64,000 nucleotides of DNA from Actinomycetes bacterium (lineage in GTDB: Bacteria > Actinomycetota > Acidimicrobiia > Acidimicrobiales > Palsa-688): NCBI GenBank assembly GCA_021787365.1, contig JAJYMB010000130.1, forward strand, positions 1 through 64,000. The letters are read 5' to 3'. The translations under genes were made by a program, and so were the position numbers. The notes below the pieces were generated by a model. That model was not told where the DNA came from. It did no database searches and saw only the letters and a list, made by a program, of their open reading frames with translations. Of the stretch, positions 32,334-40,764 are shown one piece after another. Positions within the stretch are counted from its first letter, which is position 1; the number at the start of each line of letters is the position of its first letter.

Positions 32334-34022
32334 ATGAAACAAACCCACAAGTTGGTCTCGCTCCTGACCGCCGGTCTCGTCTTTTCGGGCTTGGCTGCCG
32401 GTGGGGGCTTGCAAGCGGCCTCGGCGTCGCCCCACCCGTTGCAGGCAAGCGCCGCCTCAGGTGCGTCCCTTACGTTGGACAACGAGATCGGCGGTACCTG
32501 GACGTGCGGGTTCAGCCCCTTCAACACCGGCAACATCGGCAACGGGATCACCTTCGGGGAGGTGTACGAGGAGCTCGTCTATGTCAACACCCTAAAGAGC
32601 GGTGCCACCACACCGTGGCTCGCGACCGCGTACGCCTGGTCCAACGGGAACAAAACCCTCACGTTCACGATCCGTCAAGGTGTCAAGTGGTCCGACGGCC
32701 AGCCCTTCAGCGCGAAGGACGTCCTGTTCACTTTTGACCTGCTGAAGAAGTTCCCGGCGCTCGACCTCAACTCGGTCTGGTCGGTGCTGTCGAGCGTCAG
32801 CTTGAAGGGGGCCAACCAGGTCGTCTTCCAGTTCAAGACCGAAGCGGTGCCGTACTTCTACTACATCGCGGACCAGGTCCCGATCGTGCCCGAGCACATC
32901 TGGTCCAAGATCAAAAACCCCGTCACCTACCTCGACGCCAACCCGGTCGGCACCGGCCCTTACGAGATGCAGAAATGCACGCCCGAGAACATCGTTTACC
33001 AGAAGAACCCCAATTACTGGCAGAAGGGGCTGCCCAAGTTCGAGACGGTCTATTACCCTGCCTTTACCTCCAACACCCCAGCCAACCTGCAACTGGCAAC
33101 GGGGCAGGCCCAGTGGGGCAGCCAGTTTATCCCCAACATCAAGGGCTTCTACCTCTCGAAGAGCCCAAATTACCACTACTGGTTCCCACCCGTAGCCAAC
33201 GTGTCCGTCTTCATAAACCTGAAGAACCCGGTGCTCCAAAACCTGGCCGTACGCAGGGCGATCGCATATGCCATCAACCGTCCCTTGGTCTCCAAGATCG
33301 GCGAGTACGGCTACGAGCCGCCCAGCAACCAGACGGGCATCGTCACGCCCACCTTCTCCAGCTGGCTCGACAAGAGCTTGGCCAACAAGTACGGCTACAG
33401 CTACAACCCCGCCAAGGCGAAGTCGATATTGGAGAAGGCCGGGTTCAAAATGGTGGGTGGCGTGATGCGAAAGGGTAGCCAGAAGCTTTCCTTCACCTTC
33501 CTCAACAACGGAGGCTTCTCGGACTGGGTCGCGGCCGGCTCCGTCATCCAGCAAGACCTGAAGGCCGTCGGCATAAAGGTCACGCCAGTGAACCTGTCCG
33601 CGACGACTTATCAAACCAAGCTGTACACGGGCAATTACGAGCTGGCCTACGGCAGTGAGACCGGCGGGCCCGGTCCCTATTACGAGCTTCGCCAGTGGCT
33701 CTACTCGGCCAACACTGCCCCTATAGGCAAGGTGGCGTCTACCAACTATGAGCGCTATTCGAGCTCGGCGACCGACGCGCTGCTCAACTCCTACGCGGCG
33801 ACGACCAGCGTGGCGGCTCAGCACAACATCATCAACCAACTCGAAAAGGTGATGCTCTCCAACGTGCCCGTCGTCCCGGTGACCGAAGAGGTGTCGTGGT
33901 ACCAGTACGACACCGGCAAGGTTGGGGGCTGGGTCACTCCGTCCAACCCCTACGCACTGCCTGCCATCTACAACTACCCCGACATGGGTGTCGTGCTGAC
34001 GCACCTGTACCCCAAGGGCTAG
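32334..34022 (+). CDS. SBP family 5 substrate-binding protein (oligosaccharide or peptide ABC importer)
   Basis: A 562-residue DppA/OppA-fold binding protein. The signal peptide (KLVSLLTAGLVFSGLAAGG) ends in ASA with no lipobox cysteine. Family hallmarks: WKFSPF-like WTCGFSPFNTG, FTIRQGVKWSDGQPFSAKDV (two parts), VRRAIAYAINR. The flanking kinases and GH4 enzyme suggest an oligosaccharide ligand such as cellobiose, as known for some SBP_5 proteins of Thermotoga; peptide cannot be excluded. The permease gene follows after 34 bp with no stem-loop, unlike the other four binding-protein genes here. Confidence 0.9.
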   Translation: MKQTHKLVSLLTAGLVFSGLAAGGGLQAASASPHPLQASAASGASLTLDNEIGGTWTCGFSPFNTGNIGNGITFGEVYEELVYVNTLKSGATTPWLATAYAWSNGNKTLTFTIRQGVKWSDGQPFSAKDVLFTFDLLKKFPALDLNSVWSVLSSVSLKGANQVVFQFKTEAVPYFYYIADQVPIVPEHIWSKIKNPVTYLDANPVGTGPYEMQKCTPENIVYQKNPNYWQKGLPKFETVYYPAFTSNTPANLQLATGQAQWGSQFIPNIKGFYLSKSPNYHYWFPPVANVSVFINLKNPVLQNLAVRRAIAYAINRPLVSKIGEYGYEPPSNQTGIVTPTFSSWLDKSLANKYGYSYNPAKAKSILEKAGFKMVGGVMRKGSQKLSFTFLNNGGFSDWVAAGSVIQQDLKAVGIKVTPVNLSATTYQTKLYTGNYELAYGSETGGPGPYYELRQWLYSANTAPIGKVASTNYERYSSSATDALLNSYAATTSVAAQHNIINQLEKVMLSNVPVVPVTEEVSWYQYDTGKVGGWVTPSNPYALPAIYNYPDMGVVLTHLYPKG

Positions 34023-34056
34023 GCGGCGCGACCGTAACTATGGTGGAGGCGCGGGA

Positions 34057-35040
34057 ATGAGGTTCGTGCTACGACGGCTGGGGTTTTTCGTCGTCACGTT
34101 GTGGGCGGCGATAAGCCTCAACTTCCTCATCCCGCGCCTCATGCCGGGCAACCCGGCCCTTGCCATGATGGCCTCGTTCAGGGGACGCGTGACCGGCCAG
34201 GCCTTGAAGGCCCTGGAGATCGCATTCGGCGTCAACACCCACGCCAGCCTCGTCTCGGAGTACTTCCAGTACTTCGGGGACGTCTTCACCGGCCATTTCG
34301 GCCTCTCCATCACCTTCTTCCCCCAAACGGTCAGCCACGAGGTGATCCAGGCGCTGCCTTGGACGCTCGGCCTGGTCGGGGTCACAACGGTGCTGGCTTT
34401 CGTGCTCGGCACCCTGATCGGCTTGGTGGCCGGGTGGCGACGGGGCGGGAAACTGGACAGCGTCCTGCCACCCGTGTTCGTCGTGACGTCCGCCTTCCCG
34501 TACTTCTGGGTCGGCTTGGTAGCCGTCTATGTGTTCGCCTTGAAGCTGGGGTGGTTCCCTGTAAGCGGCGGCTATGCCACCAACGACCAGATCGCTTTCA
34601 CCTGGCACTTCATCGGGGACGTGCTCCGGCACTCCATCCTGCCCGCCTGTACGCTCCTCGTCACGGCCATCGGCGGCTGGATCCTGACCATGAGGAACAC
34701 CGTGATAACGGTGCTCGCCGAGGACTATGTGCGCATGGCCCGGGCCAAGGGCCTCCGGCCGTGGACGGTGATGTGGGGCTATGCCGGCCGCAACGCGATC
34801 CTCCCCAACCTGACGGGCTTCGCCATGTCGCTCGGTTTCGTGGTCAGCGGCGCCATCTTGGTCGAGTACGTGTTCAACTACCCCGGCGTGGGCTGGATGC
34901 TGCTCCAATCGGTCGAAAACGAGGACTACGGCCTCATGCAGGCGCTCTTCTTGTTGATCACCGTGGCGGTCCTGCTGGCCATACTCCTGTCGGACGTGCT
35001 CACCGCCCTCCTCGACCCCCGCACACGCGAGTTGCGCTGA
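34057..35040 (+). CDS. Opp/Dpp-type ABC permease 1 (DppB-like)
   Basis: A 327-residue membrane permease with six helices, the N-terminal motif LNFLIPRLMPGNP and the EAA-type loop YVRMARAKGLRPWTVMWGYAGRNA (two parts around proline). ATG 34057 is preceded by GGAGG. The TGA shares its last base with the ATG of the next gene (TGATG). Works with the binding protein upstream and the fused permease-ATPases downstream. Confidence 0.92.
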   Translation: MRFVLRRLGFFVVTLWAAISLNFLIPRLMPGNPALAMMASFRGRVTGQALKALEIAFGVNTHASLVSEYFQYFGDVFTGHFGLSITFFPQTVSHEVIQALPWTLGLVGVTTVLAFVLGTLIGLVAGWRRGGKLDSVLPPVFVVTSAFPYFWVGLVAVYVFALKLGWFPVSGGYATNDQIAFTWHFIGDVLRHSILPACTLLVTAIGGWILTMRNTVITVLAEDYVRMARAKGLRPWTVMWGYAGRNAILPNLTGFAMSLGFVVSGAILVEYVFNYPGVGWMLLQSVENEDYGLMQALFLLITVAVLLAILLSDVLTALLDPRTRELR

Positions 35041-38000
35041 TGACCACCCTCACCAGCATGACCGTGGCCGGAGGGGCCACGGGGGCGCCGAGCCCCCAGC
35101 GGCGGCGTGGGGGAAAGTTCTGGCGAGCTGTGAGGCACAACCGCAAGGCAACCGCCGGCGTCATATTGTTGTTGTTCTTCCTCGTCTTGGCCATCTTCCC
35201 CGGGCAGATCGCCCCTTACAGCGGGACGGCGGAGATATTCCAGCCCGGCCTCGGCCCGTCGGGCGCGCACTGGTTTGGGACGACCGCCTACGGCCAGGAC
35301 GTCCTGTCGCAATTGATCTGGGGCACCAGGCAGTCCCTGATAATTGCGTTCGCGGTGGGTGCCCTGGCCACCTGCATCGCGGTCATCGTCGGGGTATCCG
35401 CTGCTTATTTGCGGGGCGCCTGGGACGGCGTGCTCTCGCTTGTGACCGACGTGCTCCTCGTCATCCCCGTCTTCCCTCTGATCATCGTGATAGCCGCTTA
35501 CTTGAAGAGCGCAGGCACGGTCATGATGATCATCGTCCTCGGCGCGCTGGGCTGGTCGTACGGCGCTCGGCAGCTGCGCTCACAGGCGCTGTCTCTGCGC
35601 GACCGCGACTTCCTAGAGGCGGCCCGGGTCCGGGGCGAGCGGAGGGGCTACGCGATCGTCATGGAGATCCTGCCCACCATGACTTCGCTCATCGTGGCCA
35701 GTTTCCTCGGTACCGCCGTGTACGCGGTCCTTACCGCGGCCGCCCTGCAGTTCGTGGGCCTCGGCAACCCCAACATGCAGAGCTGGGGCACGATGCTCTA
35801 CTGGGCCGAGAACAACGAAGCCCTCGGCGCTGGCATGCCGTTGTGGGCCCTCATGCCCGGTGTGTGCGTGGCCTTGCTCGGTGCGGCGCTCGCACTGTTG
35901 AACTACGCCTTCGACGAGATCTCCAACCCCGCCCTGCGCCCGGTCCGCGTCCGGGCGCAACGGGCGCGACGGCTGGCGCCGAGGCCGGGGAACCCGGGCC
36001 GCGACCAACGTGAGGGGCCTCCGCTCCCCACGCCGGCACCGCCATCCGGGCGGCCACCAGGAGCGGCAGACGAGGACGGTCCTCGGGGCCGACCGCTGCT
36101 TTCGGTCCGCCAGCTCTCGGTCGCCTACGCCACCGACTCCGGCCTCGTCCGGGCGGTGGATGGAGTGGACCTGGACTTGGTGCCCGGGGAGTTCCTGGCC
36201 ATCGTCGGCGAGAGCGGCTGTGGCAAGTCGACCCTGCTTTTCGCCTTGGCCCGCTTGCTCAACCCGCCGGCGACGATCACCGGCGGGACCATTGACTTCA
36301 AGGGCCACAACATGGTGGACATGACCGAAAAACGGCTCCGTTACGTGCGTTGGCAGGAGTACTCGGTCGTGATGCAGAGCGCCATGAACGCCCTCAACCC
36401 TGTCATGACCGTGGCCCAGCAGATGGCCGACGTCTGCCGGGCGCATACGGAAATGACGAGCGCGGAGATCGAACAGCGTTCGCGCGAGGTCCTTAGGCTC
36501 GTTTCGATCGACCCCGTCCACTTGAACAGCTATCCCCACCAGCTCTCGGGTGGTATGCGCCAGCGAGCCATGATCGCCATGGCGCTGCTTTTCAGGCCGG
36601 ACCTGGTGATCATGGACGAGCCGACCTCGGCCCTGGACGTGGTTGCCCAGCGGTCGCTCATGGTCCAGGTGAAGGAGCTGCAAAAGCAGCTCGGTTTCGC
36701 CGTCATCTTCGTTACCCACGACATGTCGCTCGTGAGCCATTTCGCCGACCGGCTGATGGTCATGTACGCGGGCGAGGTAGCCGAACTAGGGCCGACGGTA
36801 GACCTTTTCGCCAAACCGCTCCACCCGTACGCGCGCGGCCTCATAGAAGCCTTCCCCTCGATAAGAGGGCCGAAGGTCGTCCTCTCGGGGATAACTGGCT
36901 ACCCGCCCGACCTCGTGAGCCCACCGAGCGGCTGCCGCTTCCACCCAAGGTGCGCCTGGGCCATGCCAGAATGCTCGGTGGAGCAACCGGGTTTGTACCG
37001 GCGGGGCTCGACAACGGTCAGGTGCTTGCTCTACAAGGACGCGAGCTATGAAGGCTTGGGCAGAAAAGAGGAGCTCAACAGGCCAAGCCGGCCGGCTACG
37101 GCCGAGGCGCCGGCCCCAGTCGGCGGGGCGGGCACGGCGGGCACCCACCGTCCGGCAGCCGACAATGGCGCCGGAGCGCCACTCGTCCAGACCAGTTCGC
37201 TCACCCGGCATTTCCGCATCGGTGGGCTCCTTACCGGCCACACCCTTCATGCCGTGGAAGACGTCGAGCTAGTCATCGGGAGGAAGGAGATAGTCGCCCT
37301 GGTGGGGGAGAGCGGTAGCGGCAAGAGCACTGTGGCCCGCCTGCTGGCCAAGGTCTACCCTCCGACCGCGGGCCAGATCCTGTTCGAAGGGGTCCCCGTG
37401 GGCCAGCTGAGGCGCAGGGGTTCGGTACTTGCCTACCGCAGCCAGGTCCCCATGGTTTTCCAGGACCCTTTCAGCTCGATGAACCCCGTCTTCCGGGCGG
37501 GGCACGGGGTCCTCCGGGCCATGAAGCTCCACCGCCGGGAGCTCGACAAAAACGGCCGCCATGCCGAGGCGGTAAGGGTCATGGAAGCGGTCGGGCTGGT
37601 ACCTGCAGAGATGATGCTGGCGAAATACCCCTACGAGATGAGCGGCGGCCAGCGCCAGCGCGTTGGGTTCGCCCAGGCCCTGGCTTTGCGGCCCAAGTTG
37701 ATCATCGCCGATGAGCCTGTGTCGATGCTGGACGTGTCGATCCGGGTCGGCCTGCTCAACCTGATGACCAAATTGCGCGAAGAAGAGGGGGTCTCTTTCC
37801 TTTACATAACTCACGATATTGCGAGTGCTCGTTACGTGGCCGACCGGGTCCTCGTAATGTACGCCGGGCGCATCGTCGAACAGGGGCCGACCGAACAGGT
37901 ACTGGCAGATCCCAGGCACCCGTATACGAAACTGCTGCTCCGGGCGGCGCCGGACCCTCGTGCTCCCCTCGACCTGTCAGAGGCGGCAGATGCCGGCGAG

Positions 38001-38255
38001 CCCCCGAAGGTAGTTGACCCCAAGCCAGGCTGCGCCTTCGCACCCCGCTGCCCGGTGGCGGTCGAGCAGTGCCACCATGTCACGCCGGCCCTGGGCGAAG
38101 TAGCGCCCTTGCAGTTGGCCGCGTGCCATGTGGCCCAAATGGAAGCGGCCTCTCTCGTCGGGCAACGCGCGTCCGAGCAGGCACCACCGGAAGCCCCGGC
38201 CCCCATCGCGTCTCCCGGCGGCGGGCAGCAAGCCGCCACACGCCCATTGCCCTGA
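35040..38255 (+). CDS. Fused DppC-like permease, DppD-like ATPase and DppF-like ATPase
   Basis: One 1071-residue polypeptide holds what are normally three Opp/Dpp proteins. Residues 1-300 are the DppC permease (FWRAVRHNRKATAG start; HWFGTTAYGQDVLSQLIWGTR; EAARVRGERRGYAIV loop). A Pro/Arg-rich linker (about 305-350) leads to ATPase 1: Walker A GESGCGKST near 390, signature LSGGMRQRAMIAMAL, Walker B VIMDEPTSALD, Cys-rich end CRFHPRCAWAMPEC. A second linker (about 680-715) leads to ATPase 2: GESGSGKST near 756, MSGGQRQRVGFAQAL, IIADEPVSMLD, Cys-rich end CAFAPRCPVAVEQC. All catalytic motifs look intact. Permease-ATPase pairs are known in actinobacteria; the triple fusion is unusual. ATG 35040 overlaps the DppB stop. 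Confidence 0.92.
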   Translation: MTTLTSMTVAGGATGAPSPQRRRGGKFWRAVRHNRKATAGVILLLFFLVLAIFPGQIAPYSGTAEIFQPGLGPSGAHWFGTTAYGQDVLSQLIWGTRQSLIIAFAVGALATCIAVIVGVSAAYLRGAWDGVLSLVTDVLLVIPVFPLIIVIAAYLKSAGTVMMIIVLGALGWSYGARQLRSQALSLRDRDFLEAARVRGERRGYAIVMEILPTMTSLIVASFLGTAVYAVLTAAALQFVGLGNPNMQSWGTMLYWAENNEALGAGMPLWALMPGVCVALLGAALALLNYAFDEISNPALRPVRVRAQRARRLAPRPGNPGRDQREGPPLPTPAPPSGRPPGAADEDGPRGRPLLSVRQLSVAYATDSGLVRAVDGVDLDLVPGEFLAIVGESGCGKSTLLFALARLLNPPATITGGTIDFKGHNMVDMTEKRLRYVRWQEYSVVMQSAMNALNPVMTVAQQMADVCRAHTEMTSAEIEQRSREVLRLVSIDPVHLNSYPHQLSGGMRQRAMIAMALLFRPDLVIMDEPTSALDVVAQRSLMVQVKELQKQLGFAVIFVTHDMSLVSHFADRLMVMYAGEVAELGPTVDLFAKPLHPYARGLIEAFPSIRGPKVVLSGITGYPPDLVSPPSGCRFHPRCAWAMPECSVEQPGLYRRGSTTVRCLLYKDASYEGLGRKEELNRPSRPATAEAPAPVGGAGTAGTHRPAADNGAGAPLVQTSSLTRHFRIGGLLTGHTLHAVEDVELVIGRKEIVALVGESGSGKSTVARLLAKVYPPTAGQILFEGVPVGQLRRRGSVLAYRSQVPMVFQDPFSSMNPVFRAGHGVLRAMKLHRRELDKNGRHAEAVRVMEAVGLVPAEMMLAKYPYEMSGGQRQRVGFAQALALRPKLIIADEPVSMLDVSIRVGLLNLMTKLREEEGVSFLYITHDIASARYVADRVLVMYAGRIVEQGPTEQVLADPRHPYTKLLLRAAPDPRAPLDLSEAADAGEPPKVVDPKPGCAFAPRCPVAVEQCHHVTPALGEVAPLQLAACHVAQMEAASLVGQRASEQAPPEAPAPIASPGGGQQAATRPLP

Positions 38256-38256
38256 A

Positions 38257-39234
38257 GTGACGTCGTCTAGATCAGTGGAGCCGTCCAGAGGGTCGGGAGG
38301 ACGTCTCGACTTGCTCAGCTTCGGCTCGGTGTTCTTGGAGATCGCCTTCGGCCATACCGACCAGTTGCCCCGGCCGGGTGAGGAGATATACATAGACTCC
38401 TTCGCTTTTTCCTGCGGGGGAGGGGCAGTCACGTCGGCGGTGGCGGCCAGCCGGGCCGGCGCTTCCGCCGGCTTGGCCACGGTACTCGGTGACGACCTTG
38501 GGTCCCGCCTCGCGGAGCGGCTGTGCCTGGCTGAAGGTGTGGACTTCTCGCTGTCACGACGGGTGGAGGGGGCGGTTGCAGGCATCACGGTCGTGCTCAA
38601 CTACGACGGCGACCGGGCCTTCATCAGCCACATGCCCCACCGCTCCGCTGGCGAGGGGCCAGAACCCAAGCGCTGGGCCGAGATCCTCGACCAGGTCCGG
38701 CCGTCCTGGGCGTACCTGCACGCCAGCCCTGACGTGCTGGGAGTGCTGCGAAAAGCTCGTGAGGTCGGGACGAAAGTCGCCCTCGACGTCACCTTGGAGG
38801 AGATCGAGGCGTTCCCCGAGGCGGTCATCGAATGTGCTCGGCTGGCCGCGCTGTTCCTGTCCAACGAGGAGGAGCTGCGGCGTATCACGGGCTCGGTGGA
38901 CTTCGATGAGGCGCTCGGGACGGCTGCCTCCTGGTGCCCCCTCGTAGTGGCGAAGCGCGGTCGCGACGGCGCGACGGTCGCCGAGGGCCGTGCTGTCACC
39001 GAGGTGGCGGATGGGCTCTTGGACGTGGAGGTTGAGGACTTGACAGGCACCGGCGATGCCTTTGCCGGCGCCCTCATCGGGAGCTTGGCCAAAGGCGCCG
39101 GCTTGTTCGAGGCCGTGACGGCGGCCAACGCGGCAGGGTCCGAAGCTGCGGGCCGCCTCGGGGCGACCGGCCCACTGGATGTGCCCGAGGTGTGGAGCGG
39201 CCGCCAGAAGCCAAAGCCGCCACCTCTAAAATGA
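38257..39234 (+). CDS. PfkB-family carbohydrate kinase
   Basis: A 325-residue ribokinase-fold kinase. The anion hole and catalytic base are in DLTGTGDAFAGALIG near residues 258-272; the N-terminal glycine pair is in FSCGGGAVTSAVAASRAG. Substrate residues do not allow assignment. GTG 38257 directly follows the fusion gene's stop and is used here; TTG 38311, with GGGAGG 10 nt upstream and the family's first beta strand (LLSFGS), is a serious alternative. Placed between the importer and the GH4 glycosidase, it may phosphorylate the imported sugar. Confidence 0.87.
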   Translation: MTSSRSVEPSRGSGGRLDLLSFGSVFLEIAFGHTDQLPRPGEEIYIDSFAFSCGGGAVTSAVAASRAGASAGLATVLGDDLGSRLAERLCLAEGVDFSLSRRVEGAVAGITVVLNYDGDRAFISHMPHRSAGEGPEPKRWAEILDQVRPSWAYLHASPDVLGVLRKAREVGTKVALDVTLEEIEAFPEAVIECARLAALFLSNEEELRRITGSVDFDEALGTAASWCPLVVAKRGRDGATVAEGRAVTEVADGLLDVEVEDLTGTGDAFAGALIGSLAKGAGLFEAVTAANAAGSEAAGRLGATGPLDVPEVWSGRQKPKPPPLK

Positions 39235-39260
39235 CCGGCCTTGAATTCGAGACCTCCGAA

Positions 39261-39310
39261 CAGCGGCTGGCCGCCGGCGGGTGGCAGGCCACCAGCGGGT
39301 GGCAGGCCGC
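39261..39310 (+). repeat. 18-bp tandem repeat, about 2.7 copies
   Basis: CAGCGGGTGGCAGGCCGC-like units follow each other in the gap between the kinase and glycosidase genes; the first copy lacks four bases. Confidence 0.7.
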
Positions 39311-39354
39311 CGGAGGGCAAGTGGGCCCAGAGTGAGCCGAGAGGAGCAACAAGA

Positions 39355-40764
39355 ATGAAGCTGGCAGTCCTTGGTGGAGGAGGCGTCCGCATGCCCGCGT
39401 TCGTGCGGGCGATGTTGACCGGCGGTGCCGCCGTGCCTGGCGGGGACCTGTTCGAGGAGATCACGCTTTGGGAGCCGGACCCCTTCCGCCGGGAAACGAC
39501 GGGCCGGTTGGCCGTAGAGCTGGCGGGCGAGCTCGGCCGGCCCGGGGCGGTCACCCTGGCCGCCGACGCCGAAGAGGCCTTCACGGGGGCCAGTTTCGTG
39601 TTCTCTGCCGTCCGGGTGGGAGGAGACCAGGGCCGGGTTATCGATGAGCAGGTGGCGCTCCGGCGCGGCCTCGTCGGCCAGGAGACTACCGGCCCGGGTG
39701 GTGCCATGATGGCGCTCCGGACCATCCCGGTCGTCCTCTCCTATTGCGAGACGCTCCAGCGCTGCTCCCCCGGCGCGGTGCTCATCAACTTCACCAACCC
39801 TGCCGGCGTCATCACCCAGGCGCTCACGCTGCACGGGGGAGTGCCCGTGGTGGGCGTGTGCGACACGCCGGGCGGCGCCTTGGAGAGGCTGGCCGATTTC
39901 CTTGGTGCCGCCCCGGGAGAGACGTCATGGCACTACTCCGGCCTCAACCACCTCGGTTGGGTCACTTCTTTCAAGGTCGCCGGAGAGGAGAGGATGGGGG
40001 AGCTGCTGGCCCGTTACGAGGAGCTCCAGCGCTTCGACCACCGTTTCGCCCCCTTCGACGCCGCGATGGTACGCGAGGTGGGGGCCGTCCCGACCGAGTA
40101 CGTGTTTTATTACTACGACGCCCACCGTTACGTGGACGGGGTGGCGCGGGCGGGTTCGAGCCGAGGCCAAGACGTCCTTCGCCTGAACGAGGAGCTCCTC
40201 TCAGGGGTTGCTCGGGCGTTCGACAAGGGCGGGGTGAAAGAGGCCTGGTCGGCGTACTCCGAAGTTCTCGGGGTCCGGCGGGACACTTACATGCGGACCG
40301 ATACCGAGGGCGACAACCGCCAGGCCGAGGCCCGGGCGGCGCGTGCGGAGAAGGGGCCCGAGCTGCTCGAGGAAGCCAAGATCGGGGGGTACGAGGGCGT
40401 GGCCCTGCGGGTGATAGCCGGCCTCACCTCCCGCCAGCCCGCTCGCGTGATCGTCAATACGGCCAACGCCGGCTCGGCGGTCGGGTTCTTGGAGGCCGAC
40501 GACGTCGTCGAGGTACCGGCATATGTGCACGGTGGGGGGATCCAGCCTCTGGCCTCGGGTGGGCTCCCCCGCTCGGCGCGCGCCCTTGTCACCCAAATGA
40601 AAGAGTACGAACGTGCCCTGGTGGAGGCAGCGGTTACCGGGGACGCCGGCTTGGCCGAGCGCGCCTTAGCGCTCAATCCCCTCGTGCCCGGTATCACTGC
40701 AGCCCGGGAGCTGCTGGCCGAGTACCGGGATCTCCACGGGGAGCACCTCGCGTACCTGCGCTAG
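39355..40764 (+). CDS. GH4 family glycosidase, probable 6-phospho-beta-glucosidase
   Basis: A 469-residue NAD- and metal-dependent glycosidase. Dinucleotide loop LGGGGVRMPAFV, substrate-group motif VRVGGDQGRVIDEQ and GLVGQETTGPGG as in LicH/CelF 6-phospho-beta-glucosidases, NFTNPAGVI, and metal ligands C169 (GVCDTP) and H199 (GLNHLGW). GH4 enzymes of this subgroup hydrolyse 6-phosphorylated disaccharides. ATG 39355 has GAGGAG at 39341-39346. Its TAG overlaps the stop of the convergent gene (shared CTAG). Confidence 0.92.
   Translation: MKLAVLGGGGVRMPAFVRAMLTGGAAVPGGDLFEEITLWEPDPFRRETTGRLAVELAGELGRPGAVTLAADAEEAFTGASFVFSAVRVGGDQGRVIDEQVALRRGLVGQETTGPGGAMMALRTIPVVLSYCETLQRCSPGAVLINFTNPAGVITQALTLHGGVPVVGVCDTPGGALERLADFLGAAPGETSWHYSGLNHLGWVTSFKVAGEERMGELLARYEELQRFDHRFAPFDAAMVREVGAVPTEYVFYYYDAHRYVDGVARAGSSRGQDVLRLNEELLSGVARAFDKGGVKEAWSAYSEVLGVRRDTYMRTDTEGDNRQAEARAARAEKGPELLEEAKIGGYEGVALRVIAGLTSRQPARVIVNTANAGSAVGFLEADDVVEVPAYVHGGGIQPLASGGLPRSARALVTQMKEYERALVEAAVTGDAGLAERALALNPLVPGITAARELLAEYRDLHGEHLAYLR

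Noticed and set aside
32592-34004. A 470-codon antisense frame within the SBP_5 gene
   Set aside because: The opposite strand encodes a full binding protein with signal peptide; the antisense product has no family features.
34101-35039. Upstream extension of the triple-fusion frame by 313 codons
   Set aside because: It overlaps DppB in another frame and reads as Arg/Pro-rich nonsense; ATG 35040 overlaps the DppB stop and starts a normal DppC N-terminus.
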